In this document: positions 1 through 7,545 of the stretch, piece after piece
Layout of the letters: each line of letters starts with the position of its first letter
Numbering within the stretch: the first letter of the stretch is position 1
NCBI GenBank assembly: GCA_015665455.1
Contig: JADFAD010000001.1
Location: forward strand, 62,001 to 126,000
Direction of reading: 5' to 3'
DNA length: 64,000 nucleotides
Origin: Oceanospirillaceae bacterium
GTDB taxonomy: Bacteria > Pseudomonadota > Gammaproteobacteria > Pseudomonadales > Litoribrevibacteraceae
Position numbers and translations under genes: made by a program
Notes under the pieces: model-generated
What the model saw: the letters and a program-made list of their open reading frames with translations, nothing else
What the model was told of the DNA's origin: nothing
Database searches by the model: none

Positions 1-207
1 GTTGTGTAATTCATTAATAGATGCTTGGTCGGTGACATCAAGAGAATAGGTAGTGATCCCTAGTTTTGTGAGTTGAGCTAATTTACTTTTATTTCTGGCC
101 GTCGCAATGACTTCATACCCTTTTTTGTGAAGCTCGATGGCTAAGCACTCACCGATACCACTCGAGCAGCCTGTAATTAAAACAGTTTTAAATGTCTGAT
201 TTATCAT
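1..207 (-). CDS. Short-chain dehydrogenase/reductase, N-terminal part (cut by window edge)
   Basis: The minus strand from an ATG at 205-207 reads open to the window edge (69 codons). Residues 12-19 read TGCSSGIG, the glycine-rich nucleotide-binding motif of classical short-chain dehydrogenases (TGxxxGIG), in a beta-alpha-beta Rossmann start. Later, LDVTD fits the acidic residue that contacts the adenine ring. The catalytic Ser-Tyr-Lys part lies outside the window, so the substrate cannot be inferred. The family fold is secure; the specific reaction is unknown. Confidence 0.85.
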   Translation of the reverse strand, partial: MINQTFKTVLITGCSSGIGECLAIELHKKGYEVIATARNKSKLAQLTKLGITTYSLDVTDQASINELHN

Positions 208-281
208 GGATTAATGTCTTCCTTAACCGAGGCTGAAACTACAACGTAAATGAGAAATGCTAATGGGCAAATGAAATACTC

Positions 282-325
282 ATACCCTAAGATGCAGATA
301 ATATAATGTCTGCATCTTAGGGTAT
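282..325. repeat. Perfect 17-bp inverted repeat with 10-nt loop
   Basis: The 17 bases at 282-298 are the exact reverse complement of 309-325, separated by an AT-rich 10-nt spacer. It lies 51 bases past the stop of the CBS-domain gene and 74 bases before the start of the dehydrogenase gene, both on the minus strand. Neither side has a clear T run, so a standard intrinsic terminator is not obvious. A dyad operator for the dehydrogenase or a transcript-end structure are both possible. Confidence 0.75.
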
Positions 326-376
326 TGTCTATCGATGTTTGGGAGGTGAGTACTTTTCTGTCTGTAGACGATTCAA

Positions 377-799
377 TTAAATGTGTGTGGAACGCATTTT
401 TTTAATATGCTGCTTTAGTGCAGTAAGTACATCCGTTCGACTGATTAACCCTATAAATTTTTCGTTTTCAATAACAGGGTAAATACGAGGGCGATTGCCC
501 TTCATTTGTTGTGCGAGGTCTATGATACTCATTTCTGGCGATACCGTGATCATTTCTGTTTTCATTACGTCTTCAACCGCTGCATCAGAATACCCGTAGA
601 AGCTTTCATTTAAGATTTTTCCGATACAATCTTGCTCCGATAGAAAGCCAATTAAGTGCATATGACTATCGACCACGGGCAAGCCTGTAAGTTTGTGCTT
701 ACACAGCGCGGTTGTTGCCACAATCAAAGGTGTTTCTTTGGTGAGTGGTAAGATGCTTTCATCCATGCATGATCTGACTTTGATTGATTCAATACTCAT
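377..799 (-). CDS. Two-CBS-domain protein
   Basis: This 140-residue protein consists almost only of a tandem CBS pair (a Bateman module). The first CBS covers about residues 8-62 (TGLPVVD then LIGFLSEQD) and the second about 74-130 (ITVSPEMSI, then IYPVIENEKFIGLISRTDVL). CBS pairs usually bind adenine nucleotides and act as energy or ligand sensors. There is no attached catalytic domain, so it either regulates a partner or stands alone. An AAGGA ribosome site sits about 8 bases before the ATG. No operon partner is obvious. The domain call is firm; the role is unknown. Confidence 0.88.
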   Translation of the reverse strand: MSIESIKVRSCMDESILPLTKETPLIVATTALCKHKLTGLPVVDSHMHLIGFLSEQDCIGKILNESFYGYSDAAVEDVMKTEMITVSPEMSIIDLAQQMKGNRPRIYPVIENEKFIGLISRTDVLTALKQHIKKMRSTHI

Positions 800-981
800 A
801 ATGTAATCCTTGTTTAATAAGTAAGGCGCTTTCTGATAATTCTCAGTATAGACATCAATTTTTTGGGCAGATTGATATAAGTCGATTTTTCTTTCAGGTT
901 ATTATTGTTTTTGAACTAGAAAGTTGCTGGTTCTGGTATAAACTATTGTTATGAAAGTAGTTATTAAAGTGCGAGTTAGTG

Positions 982-1722
982 ATGAGCTTAGATTACGAAG
1001 TAGTATTTGAAGGTAAAATTTTGATTGGCTCTGAGGAACAGAGAGTTAAGCAGAATGTTGGTCGGATGTTTAAAGCCGATGACGCTAAGCTGGCTGCTTT
1101 ATTTTCAGGACGTACCGTTGTTATTAAGAGCGGTGTGGATAAAGCAACCGCCCAAAAGTATGTTCAGGCAATGAAAAAGGCAGGTGCTCAAGCTGAGATT
1201 CGTTCTCTTGCTAAAGAAGAACCTGTAGTGCAGGCTCAAAATCCCGCGTCTTTTGGCGTTAAGGATTTTGATCGTCCTTCATTAACGTCTGTTGCTGAAT
1301 CGCATAGCGTGGCTCAGGCAGAGAAAGCAGCGAAGAGAGAAGAAAAAGCCAAACAAGCGGAAGAGCCTATTGGCATTCCTGTTCCTGAGGTAGAAGAAGC
1401 GTCGGAAGCAGAAGTGCAAAAAGCAATGAATGCTTTAGAATCGCAGCATTTGCCGGATTCTTCGAATAAGCAGAGTGAAACAGAAGTTTCTGCGAGTGTT
1501 GGCAATAGTAATACAGATAGTGATCGTTTAGGGATTAAAAATGAGGATCTTACGATTGCTCCCGCTGGTGCGATGATTTTACCTGACTCTAAAAAAGAAG
1601 CGCCTGAAGCGCCTAGTACAGACCATCTTCAGGTGAAACCTATGGAAGGCTATTTGGTAGAACCAGAGCCAGAACAGGCAGTAAAAGTCCCGGATGTTAG
1701 TCATATTAAATTAAAAGAGTAA
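982..1722 (+). CDS. Hypothetical protein: small N-terminal domain plus long acidic disordered tail
   Basis: Residues 1-75 form a compact domain (YEVVFEGKI, then a VKQNVGRMF segment, then AALFSGRTVVIKSG and an alanine/lysine helix ending AQAEI). I recognise this as a short module found at the N-terminus of assorted proteobacterial proteins, often ahead of membrane domains, with no assigned function. Here no membrane domain follows. Instead about 170 residues rich in Glu, Ala, Lys, Ser and Pro look disordered, ending in a VKVPDVSHIKLKE-like peptide. An in-frame GTG directly precedes the chosen ATG. The gene stands alone ahead of trmH. I know of no function. Confidence 0.75.
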   Translation: MSLDYEVVFEGKILIGSEEQRVKQNVGRMFKADDAKLAALFSGRTVVIKSGVDKATAQKYVQAMKKAGAQAEIRSLAKEEPVVQAQNPASFGVKDFDRPSLTSVAESHSVAQAEKAAKREEKAKQAEEPIGIPVPEVEEASEAEVQKAMNALESQHLPDSSNKQSETEVSASVGNSNTDSDRLGIKNEDLTIAPAGAMILPDSKKEAPEAPSTDHLQVKPMEGYLVEPEPEQAVKVPDVSHIKLKE

Positions 1723-1804
1723 TTTAATAGCTCAAAATCACCTCATAAAATTTGTATTGGGTACTTATTCTTGAAGGGCTGTCGGCAAGAAGGTAAGCAT
1801 TCGT

Positions 1805-1810
1805 TATAAT
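1805..1810 (+). promoter_or_regulatory. Likely -10 box for trmH
   Basis: A perfect TATAAT lies 30 bases before the trmH ATG. I see no good -35 element at the normal spacing, so the assignment rests on the -10 match and position alone. Confidence 0.4.
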
Positions 1811-1840
1811 GCGCGTTTTTATAATAAGAGTGAGCTTTTT

Positions 1841-2527
1841 ATGACGCCTGAACGTTTTGCAAAGTTACAACACACCTTGAGTCGTAGACAGCCTGATTTA
1901 CGTGTTTTAACTGACCATGTTCATAAACCCCATAACATTGCAGCTATTGTGCGCACTTGTGATGCTATGGGCGTTGCTCACTTACACATGGTATGGCCTC
2001 ATGATCAATTTGGTCGATTCAGTAAAACAGCGTCAGGCAGTGATCGTTGGGTAACTGTACATCCTCATCAAACTTCTGCAGAAGCGCTTGAGCTTCAAAA
2101 GAAAGAGGGTCGTAAAGTTATTGCGGCGCACTTCTCTGATCGAGCCATAGATTTCCGTGATTATGACTACACTCAGCCAACAACATTGCTGCTTGGGCAA
2201 GAGTTGTTTGGTGTGTCTGATGAGTCAGCAGATATGTGTGATGAACATGTAGTCATACCGATGCAAGGCATGGTGGAGTCATTTAACGTTTCGGTTGCTG
2301 CGGCGATTATCTTAAGTGAAGCTCAACGCCAAAGAGAAAAGGCGGGAATGTTTGATCAGGTCAGTTTAGAGCAAGAAGAATATCAGCGCACTTTATTTCA
2401 ATGGGCGCACCCTCAAGTCGCTAAATTCTGTGATAAGAAAGGACTTCCATACCCTGCTTTGGCAGAGGATGGTGATATTGAAAATGCGGCTCAGTGGTCT
2501 CAAAGTGTTAGGGAGTTACCTCAGTAA
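1841..2527 (+). CDS. trmH: tRNA (guanosine(18)-2'-O)-methyltransferase TrmH
   Basis: TrmH is a SPOUT-class methyltransferase that uses S-adenosylmethionine to 2'-O-methylate G18 in the D-loop of tRNA. The 228-residue product has the expected length and N-terminus (MTPERFAKL, then a QPDLRVL segment and HKPHNIAAIVRTCDAMG, which carries the conserved Asn and Arg). The knot region is visible as LLLGQELFGVSDE, then VVIPMQGMVESFNVSVAAAIILSE, typical of the trefoil-knot cofactor site. The C-terminal extension of about 60 residues is typical of TrmH rather than TrmL or RlmB. It is a single gene followed by a strong terminator. Confidence 0.95.
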   Translation: MTPERFAKLQHTLSRRQPDLRVLTDHVHKPHNIAAIVRTCDAMGVAHLHMVWPHDQFGRFSKTASGSDRWVTVHPHQTSAEALELQKKEGRKVIAAHFSDRAIDFRDYDYTQPTTLLLGQELFGVSDESADMCDEHVVIPMQGMVESFNVSVAAAIILSEAQRQREKAGMFDQVSLEQEEYQRTLFQWAHPQVAKFCDKKGLPYPALAEDGDIENAAQWSQSVRELPQ

Positions 2528-2544
2528 GTTGCTTCAAACGTTTC

Positions 2545-2577
2545 AAAAAAAGGGCTAATAAATTTAGCCCTTTTTTT
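2545..2577. terminator. Bidirectional intrinsic terminator between trmH and the START-domain gene
   Basis: A GGGCTAA/TTAGCCC stem with a short AT loop is flanked by an A run on the left and seven Ts on the right. It serves the convergent trmH and the minus-strand gene that ends at 2582. Confidence 0.9.
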
Positions 2578-2581
2578 ATGT

Positions 2582-3277
2582 TTAGAAGTTTTTAACTGCC
2601 CAATGTGTTGGCACGCCATTTTCGTCATAACCAATCTTCGAGGATTTATATTGTTCTTCTTTGGTTAACTCTCTTAAATTATTCAGGGTCTCGTAAGGCA
2701 AGTCGACAATTAGAGAGTTTACCAACCAAGAGGGTAGGGCACCTGCTGGATCGGCATGTTGAGTCCAAACAATTTTAACTTCTGAGTCATTAATTTGGGT
2801 TAGCTTGTAAGCTCCCTGTGATTGAGTAATTCGCACATTGTCTGTGACAGGAACAAAGCCCTCTATTGCTTTTACATCGATCGTCCACTCTTTGTAGTCA
2901 TTCGAATAGCTATAAACATCATGGATCACTATATCTCGATCGGTAACAAGAAAAGGCATATTGCTTACTTGGTAGACGATCACATCCAGAAAGGAGTTTT
3001 GTTGTACTATTTCAGCCTTCGAGCACTGATGAACCCACTGAGTGAATGAATTGGGGTCATGGAAAATCGCAATAATAGTGTCAATCTTAGTTTCTAGGGT
3101 CATTTCAGCCCGGAACTCTCGAAAGTTTGATCCGTCAATTTCTCTAGACGCAATTGAAATGCCGTTATTTTCTTGTTCAATGCTCCAGCTGTCATTTATC
3201 GCAAAGACCGTACTGGACGCTAGAATAGATGCAGTGAACGTTAGTAACGTAATTCCCCAATTGAAACTGGAACGCAT
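2582..3277 (-). CDS. Secreted START/SRPBCC-domain protein (first of two tandem paralogues)
   Basis: The 231-residue product starts with a signal peptide (hydrophobic to about residue 26, ending SSTVFA). A START-like fold follows: an ISIASREIDG strand, FREFRAEM, an IIAIFHDPNSFTQWVHQC helix, then VTDRDIVI and a C-terminal DPAGALPSWLVNSLIVDLPYETLNNLRE helix. START domains bind lipids or other hydrophobic ligands in a deep cavity. The next gene downstream on the same strand has the same architecture, so this is a tandem duplication. An AAAGGA ribosome site precedes the ATG. The ligand is unknown. Confidence 0.82.
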   Translation of the reverse strand: MRSSFNWGITLLTFTASILASSTVFAINDSWSIEQENNGISIASREIDGSNFREFRAEMTLETKIDTIIAIFHDPNSFTQWVHQCSKAEIVQQNSFLDVIVYQVSNMPFLVTDRDIVIHDVYSYSNDYKEWTIDVKAIEGFVPVTDNVRITQSQGAYKLTQINDSEVKIVWTQHADPAGALPSWLVNSLIVDLPYETLNNLRELTKEEQYKSSKIGYDENGVPTHWAVKNF

Positions 3278-3396
3278 GGTTTATCCTTTTGAATTATTTT
3301 AGAAAGGTAATTTATAGGAAAATTTCAGAGGGATAAAGCTAATAAGCGTCAATGTTTTGCATATATTTCGTTAACTTTAGCACCTATTCTTTGTGA

Positions 3397-4059
3397 TTAG
3401 ATGCCAGTGATACCTTTAGTTGTTGATGATTTAGCGTTGCTCAGTGTTATTTGTTGGGCTGATTCAATGAGACCTTGAATTGAGTTGAACGGGAATTCTT
3501 CGTGCAATGATTTTTTTAACCAGGAGGGAACCTTTCCGCCTGGATTTAACTTATGCTCAAGAGAGAGTGTGGATGTGTTATTGGATGTTTTGCGTAGAGT
3601 AATCTTTGCTTCGAAAGTCTCGGGAATGATCAACGTGGTATCTTCTGGTGTCATGGATGGCACTAATTTCATAGTTAATTCAAAATCACCTGATTTATTG
3701 AAATCACGACTTATTTCAATAACACCGTGTCGATCTTTAAGGGGAAAGGGGTAGTCTCTCACATAATAGGTGTATAAGTGATTGCTTTTTTCTTCGCTGA
3801 TTCTCTGTGCTGTTTGGCATCTAAAAAGCCAATTTTTACATGCACTAGGATCTTCTAATACTTCGATTATTGATGCCATAGGTGCAGCAACGTGCGCTGT
3901 GATTCGGCTGGTATAAGTGTGTTCGGGGTGGTTAGAAGTAAAGAGCTGAATTTTCCTTTCATCTTTAATCAAAGTCCACTCGGCGTAGGTTAGACCTGAT
4001 ATCAGTGTCGAGAGAGTAAAAGTCAGTAGCAGAGTTAAGTTTTTAATTGGCTTCATCAT
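3397..4059 (-). CDS. Secreted START/SRPBCC-domain protein (second of two tandem paralogues)
   Basis: The 220-residue product has a signal peptide (cleavage likely after about residue 26, LTYA) and the same layout as its neighbour. Matching landmarks are SRITAHVAAPMASIIEVLEDPSACKNWLFRCQ, then YPFPLKDRHGVIEIS and NPGGKVPSWLKKSLHEEFPFNSIQGL near the C-terminus. The shared PSWL helix and the D-R-H/D-R-D strand show that the two are paralogues. It lies 119 bases upstream of its partner, so they may share transcripts, though the gap is long. Periplasmic lipid or hydrophobic-ligand handling is an inference from the fold. Confidence 0.82.
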   Translation of the reverse strand: MMKPIKNLTLLLTFTLSTLISGLTYAEWTLIKDERKIQLFTSNHPEHTYTSRITAHVAAPMASIIEVLEDPSACKNWLFRCQTAQRISEEKSNHLYTYYVRDYPFPLKDRHGVIEISRDFNKSGDFELTMKLVPSMTPEDTTLIIPETFEAKITLRKTSNNTSTLSLEHKLNPGGKVPSWLKKSLHEEFPFNSIQGLIESAQQITLSNAKSSTTKGITGI

Positions 4060-4236
4060 TTGTTCTTATAATTAATGAGGTTATAAATTCAGGTAATGTA
4101 TTAAGGTATTCGAATTAAACTAATGCTATATGCTGACTACATAAATAGCTTTTTATTTCTTTATTGAACAGTTGATATTGGTGTGTTTTTGTAACCTTGG
4201 TCATGAGGTAAAGGCTTTAATTATGGTGATTAATTA

Positions 4237-4905
4237 TTAAGAGAAGTAGAGGTTTAGCTTATTCATAAAACTAAACTTAGATGTGCCTTTATGTTTAACT
4301 ACATAGCTGAGTTCATCGATCATCATTAGAGACAACCCCCAAACTATTTTACGGTCATGCTGATAGCTGGGTAGGTTAACGGTGTACTTCCAAGGTCCAG
4401 TTTTGAGAAGAGGCCATTTCATTGGTGTTCTGTTATTTTTTACGAAAAGAGAGCATGGTAGCCAACAAGAGTCTTGTGCCTCGTGGTTAAGTGTAAGCTC
4501 ATCGTTCGTGTGACCTTCAATGTGAGTGGGGAGCGTAAAAACCCAAGGGGTTACTTTCATTAAATTCTTTTTATCGTGGTTTCGAGTCACAATGTCTGAA
4601 AGGCGGCCTATGCACTGCTCTTTTAGAAGGGTGATTCCTGTTTCTTCTTTTGTTTCTCGTATGGCTGTTTCTATGGACTGCTCTTTAGGCGAGTTTCTTT
4701 TCCCTCCGGGAAACGCCATGTGACCAGACCATGGATCATCTTCTTTAATTGCCCTCTGTATCATCAAAAGCTCTAATGTTTGAGCACTTTTCTGACGTAG
4801 AATGAGCGCTACCGCTGCTTGATTCTTGGGATAAAGCATACTTCTTTTGAAGGGGTAGTCTTTTAGCCATATGGCTAAGTCTGTGGATGTGATGCTTTTT
4901 TTCAT
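4237..4905 (-). CDS. Nudix hydrolase, CoA-pyrophosphatase type
   Basis: Nudix enzymes cleave nucleoside diphosphates linked to another group; the NudL/YeaB branch hydrolyses coenzyme A and its derivatives. The Nudix box is complete (GGKRNSPKEQS, then IETAIRETKEETGI), giving the REXXEE metal site. Just before it, DDPWSGHMAFPGG is typical of the CoA-type branch. The C-terminus, with VWGLSLMMIDELSYVV, also fits that branch. The gene follows the phosphodiesterase gene by 7 bases on the same strand, so the two are co-transcribed. Substrate is inferred from the family only. Confidence 0.85.
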   Translation of the reverse strand: MKKSITSTDLAIWLKDYPFKRSMLYPKNQAAVALILRQKSAQTLELLMIQRAIKEDDPWSGHMAFPGGKRNSPKEQSIETAIRETKEETGITLLKEQCIGRLSDIVTRNHDKKNLMKVTPWVFTLPTHIEGHTNDELTLNHEAQDSCWLPCSLFVKNNRTPMKWPLLKTGPWKYTVNLPSYQHDRKIVWGLSLMMIDELSYVVKHKGTSKFSFMNKLNLYFS

Positions 4906-4912
4906 TTCAATC

Positions 4913-5659
4913 TCAATGAATGTGACTGAATAAATCGGCCGGACAATCGGTGAAGATACCGTCTATAAGCATAGCCTTTAATTGGCGTGCTCTGAAAGGG
5001 TCATTGACCGTATACGCTCGAATGTCCATATTGAGTCTATGGCAAGATTGAATTAATGCAGACGTGACTTCTTGTTGATTAATATGAACTGCTTTACATT
5101 TCAGGTTTTTAGCGAGGACCGTCCAACCGAAGAACCGCTGATCAATATTAAGCGCTCTATAACAGCTCGGCCAGAGTAGTTGTGCTGTTTTCAGTGCAAG
5201 AATATCAAAACTTGAAAGTATTAAGCGGTTCGGTTCTTTGAGATGTTGTTTTAAATACTGAACAACGACTCTGCTGGTGTTTATTGAGTTGGTAAATCTC
5301 GGCTTTATTTCGATATTAAGCACTAGATCTAAATGTGAGTTTGCGAAATTAATGAGGTCGCTCAGGTGAGGGATTCCTTGTCCTGAGAAATCAGGATGAA
5401 ACCAACTGCCAGCATCAAGTTGTTTAAGGTGTTGCCATTTCTTTTGGGATACATCGCCCTGCGCTGTCGTACATCGGTTCAGCGTGTTGTCGTGAAAAAT
5501 AATGGCGTGTTTATCTGCAGTTAACATGACATCAACTTCAATGAATCTGACGCCTAATTGATAAGCGAGCTCTAATGAAGCGAGAGTATTCTCTGGCGCG
5601 TAACCGGCAGCCCCTCTGTGGCCGATGATAAAAGGGTAGCTTTGTTGGGTTTTACCCAT
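4913..5659 (-). CDS. Glycerophosphodiester phosphodiesterase (cytosolic UgpQ type)
   Basis: The enzyme splits glycerophosphodiesters from phospholipid turnover into glycerol 3-phosphate and an alcohol. The 248-residue protein has no signal peptide and begins almost directly with IGHRGAAGYAPENTLASLELA, the family motif with the catalytic His and the metal-binding Glu. EVDVMLTADKHAIIFHD supplies the second His and acidic metal ligands. Later landmarks are NIEIKP and, near the end, AYTVNDPFRARQL and DGIFTDCPAD. It heads a two-gene operon with the Nudix gene. The length matches E. coli UgpQ. Confidence 0.92.
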   Translation of the reverse strand: MGKTQQSYPFIIGHRGAAGYAPENTLASLELAYQLGVRFIEVDVMLTADKHAIIFHDNTLNRCTTAQGDVSQKKWQHLKQLDAGSWFHPDFSGQGIPHLSDLINFANSHLDLVLNIEIKPRFTNSINTSRVVVQYLKQHLKEPNRLILSSFDILALKTAQLLWPSCYRALNIDQRFFGWTVLAKNLKCKAVHINQQEVTSALIQSCHRLNMDIRAYTVNDPFRARQLKAMLIDGIFTDCPADLFSHIH

Positions 5660-5767
5660 GACAGTGAAGTCCTTTTTAATGTCTGTGAGGGCAGTGTAAA
5701 ATGAATATCATCGATCGTCATTAGTTTGTTCTTGTTGCATGTTTTGATTTGAGGCTCGGAGTAAGTC

Positions 5768-6292
5768 ATGGGATGTTGTAACCAAAGTGAAGCGGAAAAT
5801 AATAAAGCACTTAAATGGAATTCAACTTGGTTGGTTAACGTATGCTTTGTTCTAGCAAAACTATTGTTTCATTCCTTTTATGCCAGAAGTTCTGAATCTA
5901 GGCACCAGAACGTTATGAAGCTCTTTCAGTTATGTGCTGATCGAGAGCACATCGAGGCGTGTTCATTATATGGACACTTGTTATTGTTCCGAGGGTCAAC
6001 GAAATTCAATAAGATGCAAGGCGTTAAGTATCTAAACGTTGCTGCAAATGGAAGCGAGGTTAAAGCTTGTTATCAAATGGCTTTGATAATGAAGAATGAA
6101 GAGTACGGATTTCCTAATGACTCAAATAAAGTGATTGGTTTGTTACTGACGGCTGTAAAAGGTGGGAATGTGCTGGCTGCAAAAGAACTCTTAGCATTTT
6201 TGTCTGAAAATGATTTAATGGATCAAGTCTCATCGGACCAACTTAACGAGATACAACAGTCAGCAAGCCTATCGTCAATTGCTGTACAATAG
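5768..6292 (+). CDS. Sel1-like repeat protein
   Basis: The 174-residue product has three alpha-helical segments of Sel1/TPR character. Examples are EACSLYGHLLLFRG, GVKYLNVAANGSEVKACYQMALIM and VIGLLLTAVKGGNVLAAKELL, with the alternating small residues and A-Y/L patterns expected. Sel1 repeats scaffold protein complexes. The N-terminus is Cys-containing and partly hydrophobic (WLVNVCFVLAKLLFHSF), so peripheral membrane contact is possible. A GGAG ribosome site lies about 7 bases before the ATG. It is divergent from the GDPD operon. Partners are unknown. Confidence 0.7.
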   Translation: MGCCNQSEAENNKALKWNSTWLVNVCFVLAKLLFHSFYARSSESRHQNVMKLFQLCADREHIEACSLYGHLLLFRGSTKFNKMQGVKYLNVAANGSEVKACYQMALIMKNEEYGFPNDSNKVIGLLLTAVKGGNVLAAKELLAFLSENDLMDQVSSDQLNEIQQSASLSSIAVQ

Positions 6293-6307
6293 GCTTGGCC
6301 TGCGTTT

Positions 6308-6619
6308 TTAAGCTGTAAGCCTTCTTGTTTCTACTTGTTCTGCGGATCTTATAAAACCGGAGAGATATAAAACATCAGAAATCACTTGATGGATGTCTGA
6401 TCTGGTTATTACTCCTAGTTTTTGGTGATTAGCTAATAGCATGAGCACTTGAGAAGTGAGCTCGGTGGCAACTTTTCCTTTATATTCTTTTGATTCACGT
6501 CCAAGTAGATAGATATCCTGAAAAACCATTTCTGCATTGAATGCAATGGTTTGATCGCCATCCATGCAGAATTTAGGCAGTCCTTTCTTTGCTGTGATTT
6601 GGTTTGTCACTAGTATCAC
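6308..6619 (-). CDS. Hypothetical 103-residue protein
   Basis: I do not recognise the family. The protein is soluble, with no signal peptide. Its N-terminal part (KFCMDGDQTIAFNAEMVFQDIYLLG) and a C-terminal helical part (KLGVITRSDIHQVISDVLYLSGFI) suggest a small mixed fold. It probably starts at GTG, with GAGGG about 8 bases upstream. The gene is convergent with the Sel1-like gene, 15 bases away, and no terminator is apparent between them. The intact reading frame and good ribosome site support a real gene. Confidence 0.65.
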   Translation of the reverse strand: MILVTNQITAKKGLPKFCMDGDQTIAFNAEMVFQDIYLLGRESKEYKGKVATELTSQVLMLLANHQKLGVITRSDIHQVISDVLYLSGFIRSAEQVETRRLTA

Positions 6620-6936
6620 GTTGATACCCTCGCTTACCTGAATTTAGGTCCGTGTATTAGTTGCTATATGCGCAATTATTGTAACTTTGGTTTGTTACAC
6701 ATTATTGAGTTGAAGCAATAAATCGCGGAGTTTAATTACAAATAACTGAGTTAAAGTAGCAGAAAAAATATAACTATTTAGTCAGGTTTCATTAAAAGTA
6801 AAGAATATTTTGATTTTTTTTATATTAATTGGATGAAAGGCATTCTTTTTTAGGGAAAAGGGCGACATCGTATGGTTGGTTCACTATAATAGCCCGCCTT
6901 CTTTTTAGACGACCATTGGTAATGAGGGTAAAGGTT
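6620..6936. other. Intergenic stretch before purE
   Basis: These 317 bases hold the upstream region of the minus-strand hypothetical gene and the purE promoter near the right end. The middle is very AT-rich. I see no PurR-like palindrome and no convincing small gene. Confidence 0.5.
6862..6890 (+). promoter_or_regulatory. Sigma-70 promoter of purE
   Basis: A perfect TATAAT (6885-6890) lies 17 bases after GCGACA (6862-6867, four of six matches to the -35 consensus). The start codon is 46 bases further on. Confidence 0.6.
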
Positions 6937-7425
6937 ATGAAACCTCTTGTAGGCGTCATTATGGGTTCCAAATCAGATTGGAGCACCATGGAAAATACAG
7001 TTTCTATGCTAGAACAGCTTAAAGTGCCTTATGAGGTTGAAGTTGTTTCTGCTCATCGTACTCCGGATAAGTTAATGACTTATGCTGCTACGGCTGAAGA
7101 GCGTGGCTTACGCGTAATCATTGCGGGTGCTGGTGGCGCTGCGCATTTGCCTGGAATGGCCGCGTCTAAGACAAATTTACCTGTTTTAGGTGTGCCTGTT
7201 CAGTCAAAAGCTCTGAGTGGCCAAGACTCTCTTTTATCGATTGTTCAAATGCCTGCAGGTGTACCTGTTGGAACGTTGGCAATTGGTAATGCTGGAGCAA
7301 CCAATTCAGCAATTTTAGCAGCTCAAATGCTTCAGTTTGAAAACGAAGAAATTCGTCAGGCTGTGGCAGAGTTCAGGAAAACCCAAACAGAAACTGTGTT
7401 AGCTAATCCAGATCCAAGACCTTAA
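6937..7425 (+). CDS. purE: N5-carboxyaminoimidazole ribonucleotide mutase PurE
   Basis: PurE converts N5-CAIR to CAIR in purine synthesis, using the product of PurK. From ATG 6937 the product is 162 residues, the normal size. It shows the substrate-binding GSKSDW, then SAHRTPD with the catalytic His, and the [12 protein letters not shown] and GVPVQS segments of class I PurE. The reading frame stays open upstream, but the family start at [11 protein letters not shown] and the GGGTAAAGG sequence before it decide the start. purK follows by 120 bases. That gap is wide for strict coupling but normal for a shared unit. Confidence 0.96.
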   Translation: MKPLVGVIMGSKSDWSTMENTVSMLEQLKVPYEVEVVSAHRTPDKLMTYAATAEERGLRVIIAGAGGAAHLPGMAASKTNLPVLGVPVQSKALSGQDSLLSIVQMPAGVPVGTLAIGNAGATNSAILAAQMLQFENEEIRQAVAEFRKTQTETVLANPDPRP

Positions 7426-7545
7426 CTTTTTGGACCTCAGATTCCTGTTGGTTCATATCATGGATCTTGTGTGAAAGTGCTTATTGTAAGTATGCTTCGT
7501 AATAGCTTCTTGCTTTAAGTTATAAATCTTGTAGAGGCTTTAGTG

